From the NCBI GenBank assembly GCA_964615195.1, contig CAZTNG010000105.1, positions 1 through 5,549 of the forward strand: a DNA stretch of 5,549 bases. The letters are read 5' to 3'. Below the pieces are notes generated by a model. That model was not told where the DNA came from, did not search any database, and saw nothing but the letters and a program-made list of their open reading frames with translations. Both the position numbers and the translations under genes were made by a program. Of this stretch, positions 1 to 5,549 are shown piece after piece. How positions within the stretch are numbered: position 1 is the first letter of the stretch; each line of letters begins with the position of its first letter. This DNA comes from HGM20899 sp964615195 (lineage in GTDB: Bacteria; Pseudomonadota; Gammaproteobacteria; Enterobacterales; Succinivibrionaceae).

Positions 1-1172
1 TTTAAAGCAGTTTCACATGAATCTTGAATAACACCAATAACCATACCTATACCTACAACCTGCATAGCTATATTGTTATCGATACCAAATAAAGAGCATG
101 CCAATGGAATAAGCATCAATGAACCGCCTGCCACACCTGATGCACCACAAGCTGAAACAGCTGAAACAATGCATAGTAACACAGCAGTACCCATATCAAT
201 CTTATCAGGTCCAATAATTGTAAATGCAGCTGAAAGAGTCAGAATACTAATAGTAATTGCAGCTCCTGCCATATTAACAGTAGCACCTAATGGAATAGAA
301 ATAGAACTTATAGCTCTTGGAACATCCATTTTATCGCAAAGATTTAAATTCACCGGGATATTTGCAGCTGAACTACGTGTAAAAAATGCATAATAAGCAC
401 TATCACGTAAACAAATCCATACAAGTGTAAATGGATTTCTACGAGTAACTATTGCAACAAATATAGGGTTCACAACTAATGCCACAATAAGCATTACAGA
501 AACCAACAATACAATAATCTTCACGTATTGTGTCAAATTACTGAATCCACCTTCGGATGTGCAAGATGTAAACACTAAGCCCATAACACCTAGAGGAGCA
601 AAACGAATAACAATCTTTACAATTTCAGTAACAACTGTTGAAAAATCTGACAGAACATCTTTTGTTGCTTGATTAGCTTTTCTAAAAGTAAAGCCCAAAG
701 CCACGGCCCATAATAATATTGCAATATAATTTGCATCAATCAAAGCTTGAACAGGATTTGTAACTGCGCCAACAATTATATTTAAAAGTACTTCTGAAAT
801 ACTAGATACAACATGAATCTCAGATTGTGTTGCCTCTTCCGGTAAAGTTAATGTAACAGGGAACAAGAAACTAGCGCATACAGCTAAACCCGCAGCAACA
901 AGCGTTGAAACGAGATAAAGAGATAAAAGTTTACGTAGACCTGTTTTTACACCACTAGCATGCGATGCAATTGCTGTAGTAACTAATACTAATACAAGTA
1001 AAGGTGCTACACTCTTTAACGCTTTTACAAAAATTTCACCAAAAACTTCCACCCAAGAGGCTTCAGTTGGGAAAAAATAAGCAAGCAATACACCCAAAAG
1101 TAAACCTTGTATGATTTGCAATACAAGAGGTACACTTTTATAGATCTGTACTACTTTTTGAAAAATAGTCAT
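1..1172 (-). CDS. sstT: Na+/serine-threonine symporter SstT (3' end cut by window edge)
   Basis: This is an inner-membrane sodium-coupled importer of serine and threonine, of the dicarboxylate/amino acid:cation symporter (DAACS) family. The frame is open from the ATG at 1172 to the left edge, giving 390 codons without a stop. It starts MTIFQKVVQIYKSVPLVLQI and is strongly hydrophobic throughout. Family signatures are clear: FFTRSSAANIPVN near residues 263-275, the IPLGATVNMAGAAITI stretch soon after, CGASGVAGGS at 342-351, and QDSCETAL at the visible end. These match E. coli SstT (about 414 residues) almost word for word, so about two dozen C-terminal residues are missing. A GGA ten bases before the ATG supports the start. 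It lies 143 bases downstream of purF in the same direction, but a terminator separates them, so it is probably its own unit. The close match favours SstT over the related glutamate/aspartate carriers. Confidence 0.95.
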   Translation of the reverse strand, partial: MTIFQKVVQIYKSVPLVLQIIQGLLLGVLLAYFFPTEASWVEVFGEIFVKALKSVAPLLVLVLVTTAIASHASGVKTGLRKLLSLYLVSTLVAAGLAVCASFLFPVTLTLPEEATQSEIHVVSSISEVLLNIIVGAVTNPVQALIDANYIAILLWAVALGFTFRKANQATKDVLSDFSTVVTEIVKIVIRFAPLGVMGLVFTSCTSEGGFSNLTQYVKIIVLLVSVMLIVALVVNPIFVAIVTRRNPFTLVWICLRDSAYYAFFTRSSAANIPVNLNLCDKMDVPRAISSISIPLGATVNMAGAAITISILTLSAAFTIIGPDKIDMGTAVLLCIVSAVSACGASGVAGGSLMLIPLACSLFGIDNNIAMQVVGIGMVIGVIQDSCETAL

Positions 1173-1208
1173 TTTATATATTTCCGATAATTAAAAAGAA
1201 AAATCGAC

Positions 1209-1238
1209 AATTTAGATATTAATGCTAAAAAATGCCAA
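1209..1238 (-). promoter_or_regulatory. candidate sigma70-type promoter for sstT
   Basis: On the minus strand TTGGCA (1233-1238, 5 of 6 to the -35 consensus) is followed after 18 bases by TAAATT (1209-1214, 4 of 6 to the -10 consensus). It sits just downstream of the purF terminator and about 36 bases before the sstT start codon, where an independent promoter would be expected. In DNA this AT-rich such matches arise by chance, so this is tentative. Confidence 0.35.
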
Positions 1239-1250
1239 TTATGAGGAATT

Positions 1251-1290
1251 TTAACAAAACCCCTGCATAATATACAAGATCAGTGCAGGG
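1251..1290 (-). terminator. intrinsic terminator after purF
   Basis: On the minus strand CCCTGCA (1284-1290) pairs perfectly with TGCAGGG (1261-1267), a 7-bp stem with five G-C pairs and a 16-base loop. It is followed by G then TTTTGTT (1253-1260). The hairpin begins 25 bases after the purF stop codon. The U-run is interrupted by G, so termination may be incomplete. The opposite strand has no T-run after the stem, so the element points with purF. It separates purF from sstT. Confidence 0.7.
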
Positions 1291-1315
1291 ATTGTACAAA
1301 GTTTATAGAAAAAAT

Positions 1316-2830
1316 TTAAGCTTCGTTATAAATTTCAAGATTTTCTGTTGAATCATTCCATGCTTTATCTGCTTTAGCATCATCATTTCGCACATCATCC
1401 AAATAATGCAAATATGTTTCATCAATATCATTGGTGATATATTTACCATTAAAAACAGAAGTCTCAAAACCTTCAAGACTAGGATTTTCAATTCTTACAG
1501 CTTTTTCCAAATCTTCGAGAGATTGGTAAATCAATCCATCAGCACGAATTAACGTACAAACTTCATCAACATTCTTACCGTAAGCAATTAATTCAGTACT
1601 TGATGGCATATCAATACCATAAACATTTGGGTAACGAATTTCTGGAGCAGCAGACGCAAAATAAACTTTTTCAGCGCCAGCTTCATGAGCCATATCTACT
1701 ATCTGACCTGATGTTGTACCACGAACGATAGAATCATCTACAAGTAAAACCTTCTTGCCCTTGAATTCAGCTGGGATTGGGTTTAGCTTATTTCTTACAC
1801 TCTTCTTACGTTGTTTTTGGCCAGGCATAATGAATGTTCTACCAATGTAGCGATTTTTCACAAAACCTTGACGGTATGGTACACCCAAACATCTTGCAAT
1901 TTCTACAGCTATATCGCAACTTGTTTCAGGAATAGGGATAACAACGTCAATATCTAGATCAGGATAATCACGTTTAATCTTTTCACCTAACATTGTTCCC
2001 ATATGAACACGCGCAGCATACACGGATACGCCATTCATAATTGAATCAGGACGTGCAAAATACACATATTCAAAAATACATGGATTTAGACAAGGATTTT
2101 TTGCACAAATTGCTGAATGAAGAACACCATTCTCACTTATGAAAATTGCTTCACCAGGAGCAACATCACGAACAAGTTTAAAACCTAAAATATCTAATGC
2201 AACACTTTCTGATGCAACCATATATTCAAGCTTGCCTTCGTCGCCAAGTCTTTCACCTAAAACTAAAGGTCTAATACCAAAAGGATCTCTAAAAGCAACT
2301 AAGCCAACACCAATAATAAGAGAAACTACTGCGTATGCTCCTCGTATAAGCTCATTTACATTAGTTACAGCTTTAAATATGTTATCTGGACCAATATGTT
2401 CAGAATCAAAAGCATCAACTTCATGAGCAAAAATATTTAACAAAACTTCAGAATCTGAAGTAGTATTTACATGACGATGGAATGATGCGCAATTTTCTCG
2501 TAATTGCTTCACATTTGTAAGATTACCATTGTGAGCTAAAGCAATACCATAAGGACTATTAACGTAGAAAGGTTGAGCCTCTGCTGCAGAAGAAGATCCT
2601 GCTGTAGGATAACGTACGTGACCAATACCGATATTACCATTTAAGCGGTACATATGCTTGGTTTCGAATACATCTTTTACTAGACCATTAGCCTTACGTT
2701 GCTTAAAATTACCGTCATTTATGGTAACAATACCAGCCGCATCCTGGCCCCTATGCTGAAGAACAGTCAATGCATCATATAGAGATTGATTAACAGGAGA
2801 GGTGGCTACAATACCTACGATACCGCACAT
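1316..2830 (-). CDS. purF: amidophosphoribosyltransferase PurF
   Basis: PurF makes 5-phosphoribosylamine from PRPP and glutamine, the first committed step of purine synthesis in the cytoplasm. The protein has 504 residues against about 505 in E. coli. The N-terminal Ntn glutaminase domain has its nucleophile at Cys2 (MCGIVGIV), exposed by removing Met1, plus QHRGQDAAG at 25-33, GHVRYPTAG at 70-78, the oxyanion-hole pair Asn101-Gly102 and TTSDSE at 123-128. The C-terminal phosphoribosyltransferase domain has the flexible catalytic loop (KNRYIGRTFIMPGQ, 325-338) and the PRPP-binding loop VLLVDDSIVRGTT at 361-373. It lacks the propeptide and the Fe-S type architecture of the Bacillus enzyme, so it is the E. 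coli class. All key residues are present. AAGGA nine bases before the ATG, and the need for Cys at position 2, fix the start. It lies 125 bases after cvpA, the usual partner, and is followed by a terminator. Confidence 0.99.
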   Translation of the reverse strand: MCGIVGIVATSPVNQSLYDALTVLQHRGQDAAGIVTINDGNFKQRKANGLVKDVFETKHMYRLNGNIGIGHVRYPTAGSSSAAEAQPFYVNSPYGIALAHNGNLTNVKQLRENCASFHRHVNTTSDSEVLLNIFAHEVDAFDSEHIGPDNIFKAVTNVNELIRGAYAVVSLIIGVGLVAFRDPFGIRPLVLGERLGDEGKLEYMVASESVALDILGFKLVRDVAPGEAIFISENGVLHSAICAKNPCLNPCIFEYVYFARPDSIMNGVSVYAARVHMGTMLGEKIKRDYPDLDIDVVIPIPETSCDIAVEIARCLGVPYRQGFVKNRYIGRTFIMPGQKQRKKSVRNKLNPIPAEFKGKKVLLVDDSIVRGTTSGQIVDMAHEAGAEKVYFASAAPEIRYPNVYGIDMPSSTELIAYGKNVDEVCTLIRADGLIYQSLEDLEKAVRIENPSLEGFETSVFNGKYITNDIDETYLHYLDDVRNDDAKADKAWNDSTENLEIYNEA

Positions 2831-2839
2831 CTTAAATAT

Positions 2840-2844
2840 TCCTT
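2840..2844 (-). promoter_or_regulatory. purF ribosome binding site
   Basis: AAGGA on the minus strand, nine bases before the purF ATG. It is the only good Shine-Dalgarno match among the four genes here; the others have only GGA. It supports the start that places Cys at position 2 of the enzyme. Confidence 0.75.
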
Positions 2845-2868
2845 TTAAAGCATCATAAAATTTTTACT

Positions 2869-2890
2869 TAGTTGATAAACAAGTCAACTA
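2869..2890 (-). repeat. inverted repeat in the purF leader
   Basis: TAGTTGA (2869-2875) and TCAACTA (2884-2890) form a perfect 7-bp dyad around an 8-base centre, 39 bases upstream of purF. On the minus strand it contains TTGACT and TTGTTT, which resemble -35 hexamers, so it could be an operator or a short leader hairpin. It is not followed by a T-run in the minus-strand direction and does not look like a terminator. A dyad of this size is not rare in AT-rich DNA. Confidence 0.35.
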
Positions 2891-2907
2891 TAGAGTATTT
2901 GCCGCAC

Positions 2908-2938
2908 ATTATAGTGATTTTTTAGAAATTAACTACAA
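2908..2938 (-). promoter_or_regulatory. candidate internal promoter for purF
   Basis: A perfect TATAAT hexamer lies on the minus strand at 2908-2913, 77 bases before the purF ATG. The upstream side is weak: TTGTAG at 2933-2938 matches 3 of 6 and is 19 bases away, and no better -35 is visible. The unusually wide cvpA-purF gap leaves room for a promoter, but purF could equally be read from upstream of cvpA only. Confidence 0.3.
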
Positions 2939-2955
2939 AATTCAATATTAAAAGA

Positions 2956-3441
2956 TTATTTCAAACCAAAATAACTAATCAATTGACTAGCTGCTTTCAT
3001 AAGCTCAGGCAAAATTATTGATTGAGTATACCAATCTTCTTTTTGCACTACTGTAAAAATTCCAAAATTAAACAGCAATTGTAAAATTGAAGCAGCTACA
3101 ATAACTATTAACAAACCACGACCAGCACCAAATATCATACCTAATATACGATCAGTACCTGAAAGCCCCGTCTTTTTAAGTAACATTGTTATAATCATAT
3201 TGATAATACCAATAATAATCAATGTACTAACAAAAAGGGATATTAATGCTAACACAGTCCTTACAGCTAAATCATCCGTAAATGTAAATAAAGTTGCCAA
3301 CTGAGCATGGAAGTTAGTGGCAACAAAAAACGCTGCAACCCACGCTATCAGAGAAAGCATTTCCTTTATAAAACCGCGAGCAACACTCACTAACGCACTC
3401 AAAGCCACTATTGCTATAATAACTACATCAATCCATTGCAT
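2956..3441 (-). CDS. cvpA: CvpA family inner-membrane protein
   Basis: CvpA is an inner-membrane protein required for colicin V production in E. coli and linked in enterobacteria to envelope stress tolerance; its molecular activity is not settled. The product has 161 residues against 162 in E. coli, and both open with M-x-WID. Hydrophobic segments are visible at roughly 5-20, 29-42, 62-88 and 99-124, consistent with about four membrane passes. Conserved landmarks are RGF at 22-24, KTGLSGTDRILGMIFGAGRG at 90-109 (the family's most conserved stretch) and KEDW at 134-137 with a following LPEL. The start is supported by alignment with E. coli and by a GGA ten bases upstream. cvpA followed by purF on the same strand is the standard gammaproteobacterial pair, probably one operon. 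The gene upstream is an alpha-galactosidase, not the dedD usual in E. coli relatives. Confidence 0.96.
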   Translation of the reverse strand: MQWIDVVIIAIVALSALVSVARGFIKEMLSLIAWVAAFFVATNFHAQLATLFTFTDDLAVRTVLALISLFVSTLIIIGIINMIITMLLKKTGLSGTDRILGMIFGAGRGLLIVIVAASILQLLFNFGIFTVVQKEDWYTQSIILPELMKAASQLISYFGLK

Positions 3442-3457
3442 AGACTATTTATCCAAA

Positions 3458-3476
3458 ATAAGTTAATAAAACTTAT
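3458..3476 (-). repeat. inverted repeat in the cvpA leader
   Basis: ATAAGTT (3458-3464) and AACTTAT (3470-3476) form a perfect 7-bp dyad around a 5-base centre, ending only a few bases before the GGA that serves as the weak cvpA ribosome site. In RNA it would be a small all-A/U hairpin except for one G-C pair. The outer arms AAAATAAG and CTTATGC recur in the leader of the galactosidase gene around 5383-5400, with a shorter centre. Confidence 0.4.
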
Positions 3477-3539
3477 GCATCATATTACAATTATAATGTC
3501 ATAAATCTATAAAGGCTAATCCTTAACCGTTAATAGGAA

Positions 3540-3568
3540 AGTATAAAGCAAACGAAATGAAAATACAT
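3540..3568 (-). promoter_or_regulatory. candidate cvpA-purF promoter with PurR-like half-site
   Basis: On the minus strand TATACT (3540-3545) is a reasonable -10, with only ATGTAT (3 of 6) 17 bases upstream as a -35. Between them lies, on the plus strand, AAGCAAACGAAATGAA (3546-3561). Its left half matches every defined base of the PurR operator half A-n-GCAA-n-CG, while its right half does not match. In E. coli the purine repressor controls cvpA-purF from a site overlapping the promoter, so the position is apt. With only half an operator, both promoter and regulator remain tentative. Transcription from here would leave a leader of about 90 bases. Confidence 0.3.
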
Positions 3569-3587
3569 ATATTTTTGTATAATAAAC

Positions 3588-3643
3588 TAACAAATAATAG
3601 CGCAACATCTAAATACATTCTGTATCAAGATATTGCTCTATTA
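3588..3643 (-). terminator. long imperfect hairpin, probable terminator of the alpha-galactosidase gene
   Basis: Starting 15 bases after the galactosidase stop codon, the segments 3621-3643 and 3595-3617 fold on each other around a 3-base loop (3618-3620). In the minus-strand RNA, 21 of 23 positions pair, counting two G-U wobbles, with only an A-G and a U-U mismatch. In the plus-strand RNA the two wobbles become mismatches (C-A and A-C), so the structure suits minus-strand transcription. It is followed on the minus strand by TTTGTTA (3588-3594), a short and interrupted U-run. The stem is mostly A-U, so it could also be a 3'-end stabilising or processing structure. Confidence 0.55.
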
Positions 3644-3658
3644 AAAGAATCTAACAAT

Positions 3659-5347
3659 TTAACTAAATATAATTTCTACGTCATCTTTCTGAATAGTATC
3701 TTCAGCACTGACGTCTGTTTGTCTAAATAAAGCCTTCTCTGCTGTATAATCTTCTAAAATTTTTGTTTGATTTAGTGAAAATACGACAGTAACTCCATTC
3801 ATAACAGATCTTGCTATACTCAATTCATCATCAATAAAATACGCTGGCCTGCGACTACCCGAATCAGCAATAAATTGTTTAAATAACTCTTTAGGTAAAT
3901 GAAATTTAACATTATTCAAATTATCACCCAAAACAACAGGACCACCAGATGCTAAAACCATAGCAAAAAGCAAACGATAATATTTTTGCTCTATATCTAA
4001 TTTATTAGGTAACTGTGCTGTAATCAAACAATCTACATCATTGCCCCACAATCTATTAGCCATCCAATTGCGATGCCTAAACTCTTCAATTTGTTGCTTG
4101 ATACGCTCTGGAGTTCTATCAACATCATCGGTAATACGCTGTGCATTTACTAAACCAAGTGATGGCCATAAAGGAGCATTACAACCAAGGATATAAGATT
4201 CATAGCCTACACCCTTACGAATAGCATCCAGACCTAAACGATAATGAGTTACAGCTGTAATACCAGCATTTCGGTATTTTAAATTTTTAATAGCACCCCA
4301 ATAGCAAGCATCAAGCTTAAAATAATCTATACCTAATTCTTGATGTAAAATTTTGAAAACTTTGGTCACCCACACGCGTACTTCGTGAATAGACATATCT
4401 AATAAATACCATGGAGTTTCACGCCATCCACCATAAGTTACACTTTCAGCAGCTATTGGATTACCATCATCCCCTTTAATAAACCAATCTTTATGTTCTC
4501 TAAAAAGAGTTGATTTACCATCAGCTATAAAAGGAGCTACCCAAATTGCTGGCTTTTTACCAGCAGCTTTAATTTTTGCACACAACTCTTTTAATCCAGA
4601 CGGAAATTTTTCTGAATCAGTTAACCAATCTCCCATGTGCAACTGATAACCATCATCTATTTGCACATAGTCCAACATTGAGTAATCTGTATGCATTTTT
4701 TCAAGATTATCAATAACATCATTTTCAGATAAATCTGCATAATAGCAATACCAAGAGCACCAACCTGTTTTAGTCATTATCGTTGCATGAGGATGATGAG
4801 TATTAATCAAATAAGCATATTCTTCCATAAGATCTGAACGCTTACGTGATGAAAGTACGCAAATAAAATCAGCTTGATATTCAGCACCAGCGGCTATAAT
4901 TGTATTTTCAAGATCCCAATAAACTTGGCATACTCCATCCTTTAATTTAAAGAATATACTCGTTTTAAATGATGAAGTTGCACCAATCAAATACCAAAGA
5001 CTACCTACCTTTGTAATAAAATAATTTGCACCATAGTGTGCACCATCATTTTTATCTTTAGTATACAAACCATAATCTCTAACTTCATTGATTCGACCTA
5101 TATCTATTGGCTTTGACATGGTACCAGCTGTTTGAGACAACATTTGGTAACCTTCCATGTATATAGGTGAATCTTCAGGAATAGAAAACTCTGTAATTTT
5201 TACTGCATTTAGAACTATGTCATTATCGTAAATATTGCTTAAGGTTAATTTAAACTCTCGCCCATTATTCATAACTGGTTCAAAATACATTTCCGCATTA
5301 TTAAAAAAATTCTGCTTTGCAAAAACTTGCTCTATTGATAGGGTCAT
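3659..5347 (-). CDS. GH36 alpha-galactosidase (melibiase), cytoplasmic
   Basis: The enzyme should release terminal alpha-galactose from melibiose, raffinose-type sugars or galactomannan fragments by the retaining mechanism. At 562 residues it is close to the compact Thermotoga maritima GalA (about 552), not the roughly 700-residue forms. The N-terminal part (to about 185) is the beta-rich domain. The (beta/alpha)8 barrel follows with WCSWY at 196-200, QIDDGY at 229-234 (substrate Asp231-Asp232), IWVAPF at 268-273, YFKLD at 342-346 (Lys344, nucleophile Asp346), ILGCNAP at 386-392 and RITDD at 404-408 (Arg404, acid/base Asp408). The spacings agree with the Thermotoga residues as I remember them (K325, D327, R383, D387). 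A small C-terminal beta domain completes it. No signal peptide is present. The start has a GGA ten bases upstream; in-frame extension is blocked by TAA directly before the ATG. No transporter or regulator is adjacent. Another alpha-galactoside-active GH36 specificity is possible. Confidence 0.92.
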   Translation of the reverse strand: MTLSIEQVFAKQNFFNNAEMYFEPVMNNGREFKLTLSNIYDNDIVLNAVKITEFSIPEDSPIYMEGYQMLSQTAGTMSKPIDIGRINEVRDYGLYTKDKNDGAHYGANYFITKVGSLWYLIGATSSFKTSIFFKLKDGVCQVYWDLENTIIAAGAEYQADFICVLSSRKRSDLMEEYAYLINTHHPHATIMTKTGWCSWYCYYADLSENDVIDNLEKMHTDYSMLDYVQIDDGYQLHMGDWLTDSEKFPSGLKELCAKIKAAGKKPAIWVAPFIADGKSTLFREHKDWFIKGDDGNPIAAESVTYGGWRETPWYLLDMSIHEVRVWVTKVFKILHQELGIDYFKLDACYWGAIKNLKYRNAGITAVTHYRLGLDAIRKGVGYESYILGCNAPLWPSLGLVNAQRITDDVDRTPERIKQQIEEFRHRNWMANRLWGNDVDCLITAQLPNKLDIEQKYYRLLFAMVLASGGPVVLGDNLNNVKFHLPKELFKQFIADSGSRRPAYFIDDELSIARSVMNGVTVVFSLNQTKILEDYTAEKALFRQTDVSAEDTIQKDDVEIIFS

Positions 5348-5365
5348 TTATGAGTTATCCATTTA

Positions 5366-5377
5366 TTTTATATAAAA
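5366..5377. repeat. 12-bp perfect palindrome in the galactosidase leader
   Basis: TTTTATATAAAA reads the same on both strands and ends five bases before the GGA of the weak ribosome site. Being only A and T it could be chance, a protein-binding site, or part of a promoter core (it contains TATATA and TATAAA). Confidence 0.35.
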
Positions 5378-5384
5378 CCGTAAA

Positions 5385-5398
5385 ATAAGAAATCTTAT
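5385..5398. repeat. short dyad in the galactosidase leader
   Basis: ATAAGA (5385-5390) and TCTTAT (5393-5398) form a perfect 6-bp dyad around a 2-base centre, 38 bases upstream of the gene. Its outer bases extend to AAAATAAG on the left and CTTATGC on the right, the same two blocks that frame the dyad at 3458-3476 before cvpA. It may be an operator, but sites this short are common in AT-rich sequence. Confidence 0.35.
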
Positions 5399-5549
5399 GC
5401 TAGTTAACACTCAAACAGTATATAAAAATACCTACAAAACAATATAGTATATTGATTAAATAATTACCATTAATCTATACAATTTTAATAAAAACGTATT
5501 AGGTCGCTATTATTTTAGGCATGAGCAAAATTTTTAAATTTTTTTCATG

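Larger units (their letters stand above)
5348..5549. other. AT-rich region upstream of the galactosidase gene, no supportable gene
   Basis: These 202 bases contain no credible coding region. Minus-strand -10-like hexamers (TATACT twice, near 5411-5450) are present, but none has a convincing -35 partner. A weak ribosome site, GGA at 5358-5360, lies ten bases before the ATG. Two palindromes lie between these hexamers and the start codon and are listed separately. A plus-strand ATG at 5521 stays open to the edge for nine codons, and a minus-strand frame is open from the edge to a stop at 5499-5501; neither is long enough to call. Confidence 0.5.

Noticed and set aside
73..393. A 106-codon plus-strand reading frame.
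   Set aside because: It is antisense to sstT, which is continuous and strongly matches its family; the product resembles no family I know.
1303..1491. A 62-codon minus-strand reading frame overlapping the 3' end of purF.
   Set aside because: It is an alternate frame of purF with a low-complexity Met/Ile/Lys-rich product and no ribosome site I can support.
2139..2426. A 95-codon plus-strand reading frame.
   Set aside because: It lies antisense within the conserved part of purF and its translation looks like a shadow frame, rich in Ser, Thr and Lys.
5348..5362. A four-codon frame (ATG GAT AAC TCA TAA) ending directly against the galactosidase ATG.
   Set aside because: It is too short to support as a leader peptide, and its GGA is better explained as the ribosome site of the gene itself. 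It does show that the protein cannot begin further upstream in frame.
5521..5549. A plus-strand ATG open to the window edge for nine codons, possibly a divergent gene.
   Set aside because: There is no usable ribosome site (AGG is one base from the ATG) and the product is too short to judge.
5499..5549. A minus-strand frame open from the right edge to a stop, possibly the end of another gene.
   Set aside because: Only 16 sense codons are visible, which is common by chance, and nothing in them is recognisable.
1..5549. CRISPR arrays, tRNA or rRNA genes, transposases and integrases.
   Set aside because: I saw no regularly spaced repeats, no cloverleaf or rRNA sequence, and no reading frame resembling a recombinase on either strand.

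Overview
This 5.5 kb window is AT-rich (roughly 35% G+C by spot count). It carries four protein genes, all on the minus strand. In transcription order, right to left, they are a GH36 alpha-galactosidase, cvpA, purF and sstT; sstT runs off the left edge. PurF and CvpA follow the Escherichia coli proteins closely along their whole length. PurF has the E. coli-type start (Met-Cys with no propeptide), and cvpA next to purF is the classic gammaproteobacterial arrangement. SstT is also close to the E. coli Na+/serine-threonine symporter. The source is therefore most likely an AT-rich gammaproteobacterium. A gut or insect-associated lineage such as Succinivibrionaceae or Orbaceae would fit, but that is a guess from composition and gene content, not an identification.

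Layout. 1-1172: sstT, about 390 codons visible, with the C-terminal two dozen or so residues missing. 1173-1315: gap holding a purF terminator and a possible sstT promoter. 1316-2830: complete purF. 2831-2955: 125-base gap with a good Shine-Dalgarno site, a possible internal promoter and a small inverted repeat. 2956-3441: complete cvpA. 3442-3658: 217-base gap with a long hairpin ending the galactosidase transcript, then a possible cvpA promoter overlapping half of a PurR-like operator. 3659-5347: complete GH36 gene. 5348-5549: AT-rich leader of that gene, with two short palindromes and no supportable gene.

How the parts fit. PurF makes the first committed intermediate of purine synthesis, and CvpA is the inner-membrane protein commonly encoded just upstream of it. 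The alpha-galactosidase has no signal peptide, so it should act in the cytoplasm on imported alpha-galactosides; no sugar transporter or regulator is visible here. Terminator-like hairpins after the galactosidase gene and after purF suggest three transcription units: the galactosidase alone, cvpA-purF, and sstT.

I looked for a novel system and did not find one. The genes are recognisable housekeeping or metabolic families. The points worth a second look are the position of the galactosidase gene beside cvpA-purF, its long terminator hairpin, a dyad shared by two leaders, and the candidate purine regulation.
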